A stretch of DNA of 5,559 nt from Acidobacteriota bacterium (GTDB taxonomy: Bacteria > Acidobacteriota > Thermoanaerobaculia > Multivoradales > JAHEKO01): NCBI GenBank assembly GCA_006227875.1, contig SBFI01000391.1, positions 1-5,559 of the forward strand, in the 5' to 3' direction. Position 1 is the stretch's first letter; the number at the start of each line of letters is the position of its first letter. The notes below the pieces were generated by a model. It did no database searches, had not been told where the DNA came from, and was given only the letters and a program-made list of their open reading frames with translations. The position numbers were made by a program, and so were the translations under genes. Positions 1 to 5,559 of this stretch are shown piece after piece.

Positions 1-370
1 AGCCGTTCGGGAGGGGAACTGTGGTGATCTGAGGGGGTTGATCGAGGGCGGTGCGGACGCCAAGCGCCTGGATGGAGCTCGAGCCCTGGCCTTTGGGATC
101 GCTGGCCAACGCGAAGACTGCGTCGAGCTCCTGCGCGGGGCCGGCGCCAGCCTGGCGGCCCGCGACGATTTTGGTGAGACCTTGCTCCACGAGGCGGCAC
201 GACTCAAGGGACCCGGGCTGATGCGATTCCTGATCGACAGCGACGTGGATCTCGACGCCCGGAGTCGAACCGGGCAGACACCGTTGATGATCGCCGCTGG
301 GGTGGGGCGTGTGGGCAACGCCGTGCGCCTCGCTGCGGCTGGGGCCGACTTGGAGGTCCGTGACCTGGAC

Positions 371-380
371 GGATGGGATG
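371..380 (+). repeat. 5-bp tandem duplication (GGATG x2) causing the ankyrin frameshift
   Basis: GGATG occurs twice head to tail, followed by GACC. One copy would encode Gly-Trp-Thr, the normal start of an ankyrin repeat; two copies shift the frame and cause termination 12 nt after the repeat. No other change is needed to reconcile the two halves. Confidence 0.85.
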
Positions 381-642
381 GACCGTGCTCATGATCGCGG
401 TGCGCCAGGGTCGGCAATCGCTGGTACAACGGCTCATCGACCTTGGTGCCGACGCCAACGCCGCAAGCGATTTGGGGTGGACCCCCCTCATGTGGGCGTC
501 GCTGGCCGGCCGAGAGGATCTGGTCGAGGCACTGCTGCGTGCGGGTGCCGAGGTCGACTTCACCGGTCCGACGGGCGACAGTGCCTTGATCGTCGCCGCT
601 CGCCGCGGGCATGTCGCCATTGTCGACAAGCTCCTCGCGGCC

Positions 643-654
643 AGGGAGGAGGGG
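643..654 (+). promoter_or_regulatory. Strong ribosome binding site for the SGNH hydrolase
   Basis: The purine run AGGGAGGAGGGG lies inside the last ankyrin codons and ends 2 nt before the ATG at 657; its GGAGG core is 5-7 nt upstream. This sets the hydrolase start at 657 rather than anywhere earlier in the frame, which is open back to 309. It also shows that the hydrolase can be translated independently of the broken ankyrin gene. Confidence 0.75.
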
Positions 655-656
655 CC

Positions 657-1727
657 ATGACCGGCACCCGACGCTGGCTGGTGAATCTCGGTCTGGTGCT
701 GTTGTCGATCATCTTCTGCTTGGTCGCCGCCGAGCTACTCCTCCATTGGCTGGACTACGAGTACCGGCCGCTCAAGATCGAGGTCCGAAATCCGGAGAAG
801 GCTCGTCTCCAGCATATCTTTCAGGACGAGTATTTCGTCTACGATCCTCTTCTCATCTGGCGGCCCAAGCCGGATGGGGAGATCTTCAACTCCCAGGGCT
901 ATCGTGGCCCGGAGCTGGCCGCCCACAAATCACCAGAGGAGTACCGGATCATCGCCATCGGCGATTCCAACACTCTGGGTTGGAGCGGATCGGCCGGTGC
1001 CCATTGGCCGGGTTACCTCGATGGATTGATGCGCCGGCATGGAGACGGCTTCAGCGTCGTCAATGCGGGGGTATACGGCTATTCGTCATATCAGGGCTTA
1101 CAGCGATTCCGGGAGTCCATCGCTTACGATCCGGATCTGGTCTTGATCAGCTTTGGTGCCAACGATGCCCATCGTGTCCGTACGCCTGATGGGGAATTCG
1201 CACGAGACCCGACGGTGAAATGGAATCCCGCCGGCTTTTTGCAGCGCTATCGCTTGGGCCGGCTGCTGCTGGGAGCACGGACGCGCCTGCTGCCGGGGTC
1301 GAGCGAGGCGGTCCAGCCGCGAGTCTCCCTTGACGACTATCGCCGGAATCTGACGGAGATCATCCGTCTGGCCAGGGAACGGGGAATAGAGGTCGTACTA
1401 CTCACGCGACCCTACACGGGCCGGATAGACGACGAGCATTGGTGGAAGAACTTCGCCCACGAGTACAACCTAGCCACCGCCGAGGTTGCCGCCGGGGAAG
1501 ATGTTCCGCTGGTGGATGTCTACTCCCACTTCAAAGGCAAACCCGAGTATTTTGCCGATGAGTCGCACTTTACGGCGGCCGGCCACCTTCTCGCCGCCGA
1601 GATCATTCACGAGACGCTCGAGTCCTCAGAGCTCGCGCAGGTTGACCTCGAGGGTCTCGAGATCGACAAGAGCCACGGTCGCCAGACCGGTGAGCCAACC
1701 ACCCGCCTCTCCCGGGTTGAGCAGTAG
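657..1727 (+). CDS. Membrane-anchored SGNH/GDSL-family hydrolase
   Basis: This 356-residue protein has an N-terminal hydrophobic helix (about residues 7-29, LVNLGLVLLSIIFCLVAAEL), which is a signal anchor, so the catalytic domain should face the periplasm. All SGNH blocks are visible: block I IGDSNTLG (nucleophile Ser104), block II Gly138 in NAGVYGYSS, block III GAND (Gly167, Asn169) and block V DESHFTAAGH (Asp301, His304). The family hydrolyses esters, often O-acetyl groups on polysaccharides or lipid acyl esters; the substrate here cannot be told. The start is chosen because ATG 657 overlaps the ankyrin TGA (ATGA), has a strong ribosome binding site and immediately precedes the anchor. The catalytic domain ends near residue 322. 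The last 30 or so residues are polar and lie antisense to the end of the downstream phosphoesterase, so the tail may come from loss of an earlier stop. Confidence 0.9.
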   Translation: MTGTRRWLVNLGLVLLSIIFCLVAAELLLHWLDYEYRPLKIEVRNPEKARLQHIFQDEYFVYDPLLIWRPKPDGEIFNSQGYRGPELAAHKSPEEYRIIAIGDSNTLGWSGSAGAHWPGYLDGLMRRHGDGFSVVNAGVYGYSSYQGLQRFRESIAYDPDLVLISFGANDAHRVRTPDGEFARDPTVKWNPAGFLQRYRLGRLLLGARTRLLPGSSEAVQPRVSLDDYRRNLTEIIRLARERGIEVVLLTRPYTGRIDDEHWWKNFAHEYNLATAEVAAGEDVPLVDVYSHFKGKPEYFADESHFTAAGHLLAAEIIHETLESSELAQVDLEGLEIDKSHGRQTGEPTTRLSRVEQ

Positions 1728-2108
1728 CCCTTCCTCCTGGCGCTGTTCGATCTCGTGGGTGTGCCCAAATACCACGAGATCGAAGTCACCACTGCGCGCC
1801 AGAGGCTCGGCCAACTCCCGATAGTGGACGGCGGCGATCCTCCGGCCGGCGATGGTGGCGGTCGCCAGGTAGGGATGGAGCTCGCCGATCTCGCGGAATT
1901 TGGCCGCCAAGCCCTCGCGCTCTCCATCATTGTTGCCGAGAACCCCGAGGACTTCGCAATTGAGATGGCGGAAGGGATCCAGGGCGAATGGTGCGATGAA
2001 GTCCCCGGCGTGGATTACCCGCACCACCTTCTCCCGATTGAAAAGCTCGATCGCCTCACGAATTCGAGGCAGGTTGTCGTGGGTATCGGCGAGGACTCCG
2101 ATTTTCAT
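1626..2108 (-). CDS. YfcE/MJ0936-type metallophosphoesterase
   Basis: This 160-residue protein is full length for the small calcineurin-like phosphodiesterase family. It is probably cytoplasmic, with no signal peptide. The metal-binding motifs run in order: DTHDN (Asp8, His10), GDF (Asp36), GNND (Asn59), His95, and GHTH (His116, His118), followed by the family's NPG (131-133). These ligands hold a dinuclear metal centre that hydrolyses phosphodiester bonds; family members act on artificial phosphodiesters and their natural substrate is usually unknown. The conserved His-Gly around His95 is His-Tyr here. The ATG at 2108 is followed at once by the first beta strand and metal motif; a GAGGG lies about 10 nt upstream. 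It is the last gene of the minus-strand operon, 23 nt after the M16 subunit. Its final 102 bp overlap the convergent hydrolase gene. Confidence 0.9.
   Translation of the reverse strand: MKIGVLADTHDNLPRIREAIELFNREKVVRVIHAGDFIAPFALDPFRHLNCEVLGVLGNNDGEREGLAAKFREIGELHPYLATATIAGRRIAAVHYRELAEPLARSGDFDLVVFGHTHEIEQRQEEGLLLNPGEAGGWLTGLATVALVDLETLEVNLREL
1746..1784. terminator. 13-bp perfect inverted repeat, possible hairpin terminator of the SGNH gene
   Basis: TTCGATCTCGTGG (1746-1758) is the exact reverse complement of CCACGAGATCGAA (1772-1784), with a 13-nt loop. It begins 19 nt after the hydrolase stop, which is where a terminator would sit. No T-run follows on the plus strand, so it is not a classic intrinsic terminator. 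It lies inside the convergent phosphoesterase gene, over the codons for FDLVVFGHTHEIEQ that include the metal-binding GHTH motif. The pairing is seen directly; the terminator role is inferred, and mRNA stability or antisense control are alternatives. Confidence 0.45.
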
Positions 2109-2131
2109 CTCTGTTTGTCCCTCATCTGCGG

Positions 2132-3676
2132 CTAAGGCGCGCGCAGCCTATCACGCGGTTCCATGGTCAGCGGGTCGCGCTGTGGCAGGTGTGTCACCCG
2201 ATGAGCGGTCACGCGCTCCAACTCCGATTCGCCTTCGGGCTTGCCCTGGGAGAGCTCTGCCCAGCGACCCACCACCAGATAGACGAGTTTTTCGGGTAAG
2301 AGGAAGCGGCGGGCGGCCTGCCGGGCGTCGTCGACCGTGACCTGCTCGATGCCGTGCCGGTAACTCTCCCAATAGCTGTGGGGGCGGTCTAGAAGCCGGT
2401 CCTCGGCGAATCGGCCGGCAATCTCTTCGGCGGTGTCGAAGGAGAGCCGCAGCCGGCTGAGCAAGGTCTGTTTGACGACTTCCAATTCGCGCGGGTGGAT
2501 AGATTGTGTGCGCAGACGCTCGATCTCCTCCAGCGCCAGGTCGATGGCACGCGCGATGTTGCGGCTGTCGGTGTCGAAGAAGACCTGGAAGTACTCCGGC
2601 CAGAGCGTGCCCACTTCGTAGACGGCGCTCGCCCGGTAGACGAGCCCTTCGGCGGTGCGGAGCCGCCCGGCGAGCCGCGAGATGGCGCCGGTGCCGCCGA
2701 GAACCTCCATCACGACCTCGAGGGCGAAGCGGTCGGGATCGTTCCATTCGAGCCCGGGTTGCGCGCGATGGCCGAAGGCGATCTTGGCCTGTGGTGTATC
2801 GGCCTCGACATGGAAGAGCCCGGCGCCGACCCCGGCCGGCGGTCCTTCCGGGGGCCAGGCAACGGTGGAGGTGGTCCTCTGGTCGGCTGCCGGATCATCG
2901 TCTGCCGGCCAATCGGCAAACATCTCCTCGAGCCTGGGAAGCAGCCACTTCCTGTCGAAGTCTCCCGATACCGCGAGCAGCATGTTCTCCGGTCGCCAGC
3001 AATGGCGGTGGTGGGTGACGAGATCTTGGCGAGTGACCGCCTCGAGCGAGCCGATTGTCAGCGGTACGGTGGAGAAGTGGCGATCGCCAAACATGAGCCA
3101 CTCCCACTCTCGCTGCAAGATCTCGAGCGGATCCTCGTTGCGCCGCATCATGCTCTCGCGCAGGTTGTCCTTGGCGGCCTCGAACTGCTCCATCTGGAAA
3201 CCGGGATGGCGCAGGATCTCCCCGAAGAGATCCAGGGCCTCTTCCAGAACCCAGGTCGGAGCGCTGAGGCTGGCGCCGCCCCGGGCGATGCCGGCGAAGG
3301 AATCCATACGGGCCCCCAGGTGGTCGATCCGAACGTCGAGCTCCGCGGCCTCGAGCTCGGCGGTGCCGGCGCGACGGACAAGAGCTCCGGTCAGCGAGGC
3401 CAGACCCAACTTGCCCGGCGGATCCAGAAAGCTCCCAACTCTGAGAGCGACGGCGATCTCGACCAGCGGCAGGGTGTGATCCTCCGCCAGAAAGACCAGC
3501 GGACCCGAGTCGAGTCGGACGGCCCTCCCATCGACGGACGGGAGAGCGACCGCGACCCGTCCGAAGCTCAACTCCCTCGGGTGTGCTGGAACATCCAGAT
3601 CTGTCTGTCCGCGTAGCTCCCCCGAGCAGACAAAGGCGAGACAGAGCATGAGGACTACCGGGCTCGGGGTCTTCAC
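2132..3676 (-). CDS. M16 peptidase-like subunit lacking the zinc-binding motif (exported)
   Basis: This 514-residue protein has two M16 half-domains. GTG at 3676 is chosen as start because it overlaps the upstream M16 stop (GTGA) and leads straight into a signal peptide (residues 1-24, KTPSPVVLMLCLAFVCSGE). The frame is open further upstream, but those residues are antisense-like and lie inside the preceding gene. The N-terminal domain (about 36-250) matches M16 (ALRVGSFLDPPGKLGLASLTGALV), but the HxxEH motif is replaced by Ser94-Leu-Thr-Gly97-Ala98, so it cannot bind zinc in the usual way. The C-terminal domain (about 280-470) keeps the Arg/Tyr pair (Arg340 and Tyr347 in LRTAEGLVY), which in M16 enzymes helps position substrate at the zinc site of the partner domain. 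It is therefore read as the non-catalytic half of a heterodimer with the upstream gene product, as known for split M16B peptidases such as Sphingomonas SPH2681/SPH2682. The substrate is unknown, presumably periplasmic peptides. Confidence 0.87.
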   Translation of the reverse strand: MKTPSPVVLMLCLAFVCSGELRGQTDLDVPAHPRELSFGRVAVALPSVDGRAVRLDSGPLVFLAEDHTLPLVEIAVALRVGSFLDPPGKLGLASLTGALVRRAGTAELEAAELDVRIDHLGARMDSFAGIARGGASLSAPTWVLEEALDLFGEILRHPGFQMEQFEAAKDNLRESMMRRNEDPLEILQREWEWLMFGDRHFSTVPLTIGSLEAVTRQDLVTHHRHCWRPENMLLAVSGDFDRKWLLPRLEEMFADWPADDDPAADQRTTSTVAWPPEGPPAGVGAGLFHVEADTPQAKIAFGHRAQPGLEWNDPDRFALEVVMEVLGGTGAISRLAGRLRTAEGLVYRASAVYEVGTLWPEYFQVFFDTDSRNIARAIDLALEEIERLRTQSIHPRELEVVKQTLLSRLRLSFDTAEEIAGRFAEDRLLDRPHSYWESYRHGIEQVTVDDARQAARRFLLPEKLVYLVVGRWAELSQGKPEGESELERVTAHRVTHLPQRDPLTMEPRDRLRAP

Positions 3677-5496
3677 TGTCGGCCGGCCTCGCTCCGCCGG
3701 TAGAAAGCCACCGTCCGATCGGCTGGCTGCAGATGCCGACGGGCGACTTCCCGGATCTGTTCGGGCCCCACCGCCAGCACCTCGGCGGGCCAACGGTTGA
3801 GATGGCGCCAGTCTCCCAGGGCGTCGTAGACCAGCAGCTGCTGGAGGAGGGAGACGGGATCCTTTAGCCGTCGAAAAGCACCGGCCGTAAGCCGGTTTTG
3901 GACCTTTTCCAGCTCCGCATCGGATATCGGCTCGGTTGTCAGCCGCCGCAACTCACTGTCCCAGGCTGCCAGCAGGTTCTCGGGTGTCGCCTCCCCCTTG
4001 GCCTCGGCGGTAAATGAGAAGTAGCCGGCCCTGCGGAGTGAGTTCTGCGCCGCACTGGCGGCAAATGCGATCTCCCGGCCCAAAACGAGCGAGCGATAGA
4101 GACGGCCCGTTCTGCCGTTGAGGACCCCGGCGAGGACCTCCAGCGCCGTGGAGTCCGGGTGGCCAAATGGGACTGTCGGATAGAGCGCCTGGGTTTGAGT
4201 CGGGCAGACACAAGAGGCGTCGAGGGGCTCACCGGGTGCGCTCTCCGAGTCCGGTGGCGGCGACCGGTCGGGCGCGACCGCTGCCGCCGGCAGGCGGCCA
4301 AAATACTTCCGGGCCAGCTCCTTGACCTGTGTGGGATCGAAGTTGCCGATCAGGGCGGCGGTCAAATTTGCGGGCGTATAGTGGGTCGAAAAGAAGCGAT
4401 AGGCATCCTCGCGGCGCAAACGATCCAGATCGGCCGGGAGCCCCAGGGGGGGCCAGGCATAGGGGTGCGACTGCCAGAAACGCCGGCGCAGCCTCTCGTC
4501 GAGGAGTCCCGTGGGGGTGGAGTCGACACGCATGCGTCTCTCCTCGCGCACCACCTGGACCTCCTTGTAGAACTCGCGAAAGACCGGCTGGAGAAGGTGA
4601 TCGGACTCCAGCCAGTACCAGAGCTCCAACCTCTCGGCGGGCAGGGTGACATAGAAGATCGTCAGGTCGCGAAGGGTGTGGGCGTTGAGCTGGGTGGCGC
4701 CGTTCTCGGAATAGTGGAGCGAGTACTCCCCGAGGGCCGCCACCGACCGGGCTCGGCGCTGGAGATCCCGAATCTCCGCCTCCGCTTCCCTGATCTGCTG
4801 ATCCAGCTTGTCGCGTTTTTTGCCGCCCACCTCGGCGCGTGCGGCTTTTTCACGCCAGCCCAGGATCTCATCGAACAACCGATCCTGCTTGTCGAGCAGC
4901 GGCAGCTCCTCCTGGATGTTTCGTGTCCCTATCACCCGACTGCCTTTGAACAGGAGGTGTTCCATCAGGTGCGACAGACCGCTCAGACCCGCCCTGTCGT
5001 CCGCCGAGCCTGCCCTCGCCACCCAACCCGCCGCCACCATGGGCGTGTCCGGACGATGGACGAGGAGAAACCTCATGCCGTTCGGCAGCCGGAATTCCTC
5101 TACCGGCACCTGGGTCAGGAGCCCGTCCGAGTAACCCACGTAGTTGCGCGCATGGGTCTTGTGCGGTGCAGACAAGGCGCGAGGAGAAGTCGATGCGGTG
5201 TCATCGTCGACGACGAGCAACGCCGTATGCGCCGTGCAATCCCCATGCGCCCGAAGGGTTACGGGCGGCGTGGGGCCGCCTGCGGCGTTGCTGCTCCTCC
5301 CCGATGGCACCGCATCGCAGTCGTCGCAGCGCCTTGCATTCGACCCCACGGCGCCCGTAACGCAACTGCGTGGGTTACTCGGACGGGCTCCTCGCTCTTG
5401 TGAGGACAGGGGTTGGCCGAACGCCAACAACACCGCTCCCACTATGAGGAGAACGCCGAGGGAAGACGACGCTAGCGGCTTGGTGGGTGTCTCCAT
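3673..5496 (-). CDS. M16-family zinc metallopeptidase, catalytic subunit, with an in-frame palindromic insert
   Basis: This 607-residue exported protein begins with a signal peptide (residues 1 to about 27, core LGVLLIVGAVLLAFG). Residues 36-127 are encoded by the palindromic element at 5117-5392 and resemble no M16 sequence; M16 homology starts at VEEFRLPNGMRFLLVHRPD. The zinc motif is HLMEH (His176, Glu179, His180). The third ligand is Glu319 in EVQVVREERR, with the conserved Glu seven residues before it (Glu312). A charged, probably coiled-coil stretch (about 199-252) separates them; I recall this as typical of one M16 subfamily. ENGATQLNAHT and HPYAWPPLG are further family signatures. In the C-terminal domain the Arg/Tyr pair is lost (Val471 and Phe478 in SLVLGREIAF), so a partner is needed; the next gene, overlapping by 4 nt, supplies it. 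No strong Shine-Dalgarno is seen before ATG 5496, but that ATG starts a well-formed signal peptide. Function: peptide hydrolysis in the periplasm, substrate unknown. Confidence 0.9.
   Translation of the reverse strand: METPTKPLASSSLGVLLIVGAVLLAFGQPLSSQERGARPSNPRSCVTGAVGSNARRCDDCDAVPSGRSSNAAGGPTPPVTLRAHGDCTAHTALLVVDDDTASTSPRALSAPHKTHARNYVGYSDGLLTQVPVEEFRLPNGMRFLLVHRPDTPMVAAGWVARAGSADDRAGLSGLSHLMEHLLFKGSRVIGTRNIQEELPLLDKQDRLFDEILGWREKAARAEVGGKKRDKLDQQIREAEAEIRDLQRRARSVAALGEYSLHYSENGATQLNAHTLRDLTIFYVTLPAERLELWYWLESDHLLQPVFREFYKEVQVVREERRMRVDSTPTGLLDERLRRRFWQSHPYAWPPLGLPADLDRLRREDAYRFFSTHYTPANLTAALIGNFDPTQVKELARKYFGRLPAAAVAPDRSPPPDSESAPGEPLDASCVCPTQTQALYPTVPFGHPDSTALEVLAGVLNGRTGRLYRSLVLGREIAFAASAAQNSLRRAGYFSFTAEAKGEATPENLLAAWDSELRRLTTEPISDAELEKVQNRLTAGAFRRLKDPVSLLQQLLVYDALGDWRHLNRWPAEVLAVGPEQIREVARRHLQPADRTVAFYRRSEAGRQ
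5117..5392. mobile_element. 276-bp palindromic element inserted in frame in the M16 gene
   Basis: The ends are 32-nt inverted repeats (5117-5148 and 5361-5392) that match at 31 of 32 positions, beginning AGGAGCCCGTCCGAGTAACC. Symmetry continues inward around a centre near 5254: arms 5191-5225 and 5283-5317 pair at 29 of 35 positions, CAAGGCGC (5173-5180) faces GCGCCTTG (5329-5336), and an apical stem (5241-5253 with 5262-5275) closes on the 8-nt loop AAGGGTTA. The whole element could fold as one long hairpin. Its length is exactly 92 codons and it has no stop in the gene's frame; removing it joins Gln-Glu-Arg directly to Thr-Gln-Val-Pro-Val-Glu-Glu-Phe, a normal M16 N-terminus. No transposase and no clear target-site duplication are visible. 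It is probably a non-autonomous repeat of the MITE or palindromic-element kind, family unrecognised. Confidence 0.75.
5258..5361. repeat. Secondary inverted pair inside the palindromic element
   Basis: The 21-mer at 5258-5278 (starting GTTACGGGCGGCG) is the reverse complement of 5341-5361 (ending GGCGCCCGTAAC) with 2 mismatches. This pair is not part of the element's main dyad. The element is therefore built from repeated modules and has two competing hairpin foldings. Confidence 0.7.
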
Positions 5497-5511
5497 GCCG
5501 GAGCTCGGGCA

Positions 5512-5530
5512 GGGTGACCGATCGTCACCC
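5512..5530. promoter_or_regulatory. 7-bp dyad upstream of the M16 operon, possible operator
   Basis: GGGTGAC and GTCACCC are perfect inverted repeats separated by the 5-nt spacer CGATC. They lie 16-34 nt upstream of the M16 start codon, in what should be the promoter or leader of the minus-strand operon. The spacing fits a dimeric repressor site or a small 5' leader hairpin. No clear -10 or -35 boxes are seen in the 63 bp between the start codon and the window edge. The function is inferred. Confidence 0.35.
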
Positions 5531-5559
5531 GGGAGTCGCCGATGGTAGCACGCCGGTCG

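Larger units (their letters stand above)
2..660 (+). pseudogene. Ankyrin-repeat protein, 5'-truncated by the window edge and frameshifted
   Basis: The reading frame is open from the first bases of the window (codons from position 2: AVREGNCGDLRGLIEGGADA), so the true start lies upstream; the TTG at 38 is not a convincing start. About seven ankyrin repeats are visible, with hallmarks such as TPLMIAA, GADLEVRDLDG, WTPLMWASLAGREDLVEALLRAGA and ALIVAARRGH. Ankyrin repeats are about 33-residue helix-turn-helix units that mediate protein-protein binding; the partner is unknown. The frame breaks at 371-380, where GGATG is duplicated in tandem. Reading on from the left half gives a premature stop at 392-394, while repeats 5-7 continue in another frame from about 376 to the TGA at 658-660. 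Deleting one GGATG copy gives the perfect join DLDG-WTVLMIA and a 217-residue partial product. The stop overlaps the next gene's ATG, so the two were probably cotranslated. It is either a recent pseudogene or a sequencing or assembly error; the ankyrin identity is certain. Confidence 0.88.

Noticed and set aside
1..25. Lipobox in the hydrolase or second M16 signal sequence, and the TTG at 38 as an ankyrin start
   Set aside because: Cysteines in IIFC and AFVC lack the small residue needed before the lipobox cysteine, and the ankyrin frame is open to the window edge with repeat-like sequence before the TTG.
309..656. Upstream extension of the hydrolase frame
   Set aside because: This part overlaps the ankyrin repeats out of frame and is Arg-rich nonsense; the ATG at 657 has a ribosome binding site and leads straight into the membrane anchor.
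2495..3616. A 373-codon plus-strand open frame opposite the second M16 gene
   Set aside because: It lies wholly antisense to a gene with clear M16 features and shows no recognisable domain; long antisense frames are common in GC-rich DNA.
3677..3793. N-terminal extension of the second M16 protein upstream of GTG 3676
   Set aside because: The extra residues are low-complexity Arg/Gly/Ala-rich sequence overlapping conserved codons of the upstream gene, and would place the signal peptide internally.
5117..5392. Integron attC site or CRISPR repeat as explanation for the palindrome
   Set aside because: GTTACGGGC and GCCCGTAAC look superficially attC-like, but the consensus core sites are not present at the outer ends, there is no cassette layout, and there are no regularly spaced direct repeats for CRISPR.
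5107..5402. Target-site duplication flanking the palindromic element
   Set aside because: The bases outside the arms (GGGTC on the left, CGCTC on the right) do not form a convincing direct repeat; the AGGAG/CTCCT ends belong to the inverted repeats.
4159..5403. A 414-codon plus-strand open frame opposite the first M16 gene
   Set aside because: It is antisense to the HLMEH-containing peptidase, resembles no family, and its end falls in the palindromic element, so it is a shadow frame.

Overview
This window is GC-rich bacterial DNA, dense with genes and with almost no intergenic space. Two exported M16-type proteins with signal peptides point to a Gram-negative envelope. The M16 subfamily, with a coiled-coil insert after HxxEH, and the general gene style suggest a phylum such as Acidobacteriota or a similar GC-rich lineage. 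That placement is inference only; no marker gene is present.

Layout. The left third (1-1727) is a plus-strand pair. The first is an ankyrin-repeat gene that enters from outside the window and is broken by a 5-bp tandem duplication at 371-380. The second is a membrane-anchored SGNH/GDSL hydrolase that starts inside the ankyrin stop codon (ATGA overlap). The right two thirds (1626-5496) are a minus-strand operon. Transcribed right to left, it holds an M16 zinc peptidase with intact HxxEH, a second M16 subunit without the zinc site, and a YfcE-type metallophosphoesterase. The first two overlap by 4 nt (GTGA) and the third follows after 23 nt. The two transcription units converge and overlap tail to tail by 102 bp, with a 13-bp perfect inverted repeat just past the hydrolase stop.

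How the genes fit together. The two M16 proteins look like complementary halves of one heterodimeric peptidase. The first has the HxxEH...E zinc ligands but lacks the C-terminal Arg/Tyr pair; the second has the Arg/Tyr pair but SxxGA in place of HxxEH. Both are predicted to be exported. The phosphoesterase is probably cytoplasmic and has no evident functional link to the pair.

The most unusual feature is a 276-bp imperfect palindrome (5117-5392) with 32-nt terminal inverted repeats (31/32 identical). It lies in frame inside the first M16 gene, just after the signal peptide. It adds exactly 92 codons, contains no stop in the gene's frame, and removing it restores an ordinary M16 N-terminus. 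It looks like a mobile palindromic element that has become coding sequence, comparable in concept to the Rickettsia palindromic elements. I do not recognise the family.
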